A stretch of DNA of 33,058 nucleotides, from NCBI GenBank assembly GCA_002171735.1, contig NHDO01000076.1, positions 16,134 to 49,191 of the forward strand, written 5' to 3'. Numbering within the stretch: the stretch's first letter is position 1; every line of letters begins with the position of its first letter. Below, piece by piece: positions 31,612 to 33,058 of the stretch. Under the pieces are notes generated by a model. The model was not told where the DNA came from and made no database searches. It was given only the letters and a program-made list of their open reading frames with translations. The translations under genes were made by a program, and so were the position numbers. The stretch is from Proteobacteria bacterium TMED61. Lineage in GTDB: Bacteria > Pseudomonadota > Gammaproteobacteria > Arenicellales > UBA868.

Positions 31612-32646
31612 ATGACAGTTCATAAAATTGCAGTTATCCCCGGTGACGGTATCGGTGTGGCGGTAACCGAAGCGGCTCTTGACGTGGCAGCTGTCGTGCT
31701 TCCAGGCAGCCGTTTTGAAGCGACTACGATGCCGTGGTCTTGCGACTATTATCTTGAGACCGGTCGCATGATGCCGGACAACGGTATTGAGATTTTGCGT
31801 GGTTTCGATGCGATCTTCCTGGGCGCTGTGGGCTGGCCGGCAAAAGTACCTGATGCGGTGTCGTTGCACGGTTTGTTGCTCCCCATCCGTAAGGCCTTTG
31901 TTCAATATGCCAACATCCGACCCCACCGTTTGCTGCCGGGAGTCGAAGGCCCGTTGCGCACATCGGATTTCGATATTCTGTGTATTCGTGAAAATACTGA
32001 AGGCGAATATTCGGGAGCAGGTGGGCGTGTGCATCGCGGTACTTCAGATGAGGTGGCTGTTGAAACGGCTGTCTTTACGCGCACGGGTGTTGAGCGCATT
32101 TTACGGTTTGGCTTTGAACAGGCGCGTCAACGCTCTGGCCGGCTGGCCTCGGTGACGAAATCAAATGCACAGCAATATTCGATGGTTTTTTGGGATGAAG
32201 TGACGCAGGAGTTGGCTGCTGAATATCCCGAAGTAAATGTGACGCCTTATCATGTGGATGCAATCTGCGCGCGTATGGTTATGGCACCTGAGACCCTGGA
32301 TGTAATTGTCGCCTCCAACCTTTTTGGTGACATCCTGACCGATTTGGGCGCCGCGATTCAAGGCGGGCTTGGCTTTGCAGCATCGGCCAATATTAATCCC
32401 ACTGGCAACGCGCCATCTATGTTCGAGCCGGTACATGGCTCGGCGCCGGATATCGCTGACCAGGGGATGGCCAATCCAATAGCAGCGATCTGGTCGCTGG
32501 CCATGATGCTCGAACACCTGGGCGAAACAGAGGCTGCCAAACAGGTGATGGCGGCGGTAGAGGCGACTACCGTCAGTGGCGTCGGCTGCGTGTCAGGGGC
32601 GCAGAGCACGAATGAGATAACTCAGACGATTTTGGCCGCTTTGTAA
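31612..32646 (+). CDS. Tartrate/D-malate-type dehydrogenase (isopropylmalate dehydrogenase family)
   Basis: This is a 344-residue NAD-dependent beta-decarboxylating dehydrogenase. Family signatures: KIAVIPGDGIGVAVTEAALDV, DAIFLGAVGWPAKVPDAVSLHGLLLPIRKAF, CIRENTEGEYSGAGGRVHRGT, SVTKSNAQQYSMVFWDEV, and the metal/NAD region DVIVASNLFGDILTDLGAAIQGGLG...FEPVHGSAPDIA. The PDAVSLHGLLLPIRKAF pattern is that of tartrate dehydrogenase/TtuC and D-malate dehydrogenase DmlA rather than LeuB or Icd. It oxidises a 2-hydroxy acid with decarboxylation. It follows the PuuA-like ligase by 62 bases. It may process a C4 acid or a structurally similar hydroxy acid of the pathway. Confidence 0.9.
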   Translation: MTVHKIAVIPGDGIGVAVTEAALDVAAVVLPGSRFEATTMPWSCDYYLETGRMMPDNGIEILRGFDAIFLGAVGWPAKVPDAVSLHGLLLPIRKAFVQYANIRPHRLLPGVEGPLRTSDFDILCIRENTEGEYSGAGGRVHRGTSDEVAVETAVFTRTGVERILRFGFEQARQRSGRLASVTKSNAQQYSMVFWDEVTQELAAEYPEVNVTPYHVDAICARMVMAPETLDVIVASNLFGDILTDLGAAIQGGLGFAASANINPTGNAPSMFEPVHGSAPDIADQGMANPIAAIWSLAMMLEHLGETEAAKQVMAAVEATTVSGVGCVSGAQSTNEITQTILAAL

Positions 32647-32728
32647 TGAACGGACAAGCAGCTTCGTTAACCCCTGTGCTCAACAGTTTGAATGACGCTT
32701 AAAGAGCACCTATCGGAACTTGTCTAAC

Positions 32729-33058
32729 ATGATGTTTGATGTTTTTGTGGTCGGGGGTGGAATAAATGGCTGTGGGATAGCGCGAGATGCTGCGGGAAGG
32801 GGTCTTTCCGTTTGTCTTGCAGAGAAAGATGATCTCGGGGCCAAGACGTCCTCTGGCTCGACCAAGTTGCTACACGGCGGCTTGCGCTATCTTGAGCACT
32901 ATGCATTCAATTTAGTGCGTAATTCATTAATCGAGCGCGAGGTGCTTTGGAGTATTGCGCCACACATCATCTATCCCTTGCGCTTTGTATTGCCCCATCA
33001 TCTGGGCTTGCGTCCGAGCGTACTTTTAAGACTTGGGCTATTTATCTACGATCATCTG
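32729..33058 (+). CDS. glpD: FAD-dependent glycerol-3-phosphate dehydrogenase, N-terminal part (cut by right edge)
   Basis: This gene is missing from the ORF track because it runs off the right edge. Translating from the ATG at 32729 gives 110 residues starting MMFDVFVVGGGINGCGIARD, the Rossmann FAD-binding motif. GLSVCLAEKDDLGAKTSSGSTKLLHGGLRYLEHYAFNLV follows, the GlpD signature (SSxSTKLxHGGLRYLE), then IAPHIIYPLRFVLPH. It oxidises glycerol-3-phosphate to dihydroxyacetone phosphate at the membrane, feeding electrons to quinone. A second in-frame ATG follows at 32732. It begins 82 bases after the tartrate-type dehydrogenase gene. Its link to the rest of the region is unclear; it may start a glycerol or phospholipid-headgroup unit further right. 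Confidence 0.92.
   Translation, partial: MMFDVFVVGGGINGCGIARDAAGRGLSVCLAEKDDLGAKTSSGSTKLLHGGLRYLEHYAFNLVRNSLIEREVLWSIAPHIIYPLRFVLPHHLGLRPSVLLRLGLFIYDHL

Noticed and set aside
31579-32034. Minus-strand 151-aa ORF
   Set aside because: Antisense to the tartrate-type dehydrogenase, no motifs.
1-33058. tRNA, rRNA, CRISPR arrays, IS elements or attachment-site repeats
   Set aside because: None was seen on reading; the only recombinase-like sequence is the degenerate ORF at 8656-9240, with no terminal or direct repeats noticed around it.

Overview
The window reads as a bacterial chromosomal catabolic region, most likely from a marine-type proteobacterium (probably gamma; this is inferred from gene families only). 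Genes are tightly packed, no gap between genes exceeds 300 bases, and I see no rRNA, tRNA, CRISPR array or intact mobile element. The dominant theme is import and breakdown of methylated or quaternary amines, with side pathways for sulfate esters or sulfonates and for amine nitrogen. Five non-heme-iron oxygenases of four families (HD diiron, Rieske, PhyH, and two TauD/TfdA-type) fall within about 19 kb.

Region A (1-5.1 kb). hypB and the start of hypA, which runs off the left edge and is absent from the ORF track, point left. They diverge from an Lrp/AsnC regulator, a glutamine-synthetase-family ligase, a PhnZ/TmpB-like HD-domain protein and an amine-type SAM methyltransferase. No hydrogenase genes are visible. 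The nitrogen context makes a Ni-dependent ureohydrolase, such as a guanidine hydrolase, a reasonable client for HypAB.

Region B (5.2-12.5 kb). Two divergent units share a 242-bp control region. Leftward: a catalytically degenerate integrase-like gene, a homocysteine S-methyltransferase-family gene, a PhyH-type dioxygenase, a Rieske oxygenase of the quaternary-amine kind, and a GFA-family zinc protein. Rightward: the carnitine pair cdhC and cdhA, followed by a TauD-type dioxygenase. Together they suggest oxidation and demethylation of carnitine or betaine-like compounds to acetoacetate, methyl groups, formaldehyde and a shorter amine.

Region C (12.6-15.3 kb). Small accessory genes: GYD protein, 4-OT-like tautomerase, epoxide hydrolase and an alpha/beta hydrolase.

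Region D (15.3-25.1 kb). A long leftward series, in transcription order: ThDP-dependent enzyme, phosphoethanolamine-type methyltransferase, TauD-type dioxygenase, alkyl sulfatase, Fe-type alcohol dehydrogenase, GMC oxidoreductase, Dabb protein and DMT-family transporter. It looks like one uncharacterised pathway for a sulfated or sulfonated, possibly N-methylated compound that yields an alcohol and then an aldehyde or acid.

Region E (25.3-30.1 kb). A glycine-betaine/proline-type ABC importer (proX, proV, proW) with an unusual N-terminal fusion on the permease and a strong hairpin between proX and proV. A LysR-type regulator is divergent from it.

Region F (30.2-33.06 kb). A PuuA-like gamma-glutamyl ligase, a tartrate/malate-type dehydrogenase and the 5' end of glpD, cut by the right edge.

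Hand-counted single lines differ greatly in G+C: 22/60 at 2041, 40/60 at 3661, 37/60 at 9601, 25/60 at 22261 and 38/60 at 30541. This suggests a mosaic assembled from blocks of different origin.
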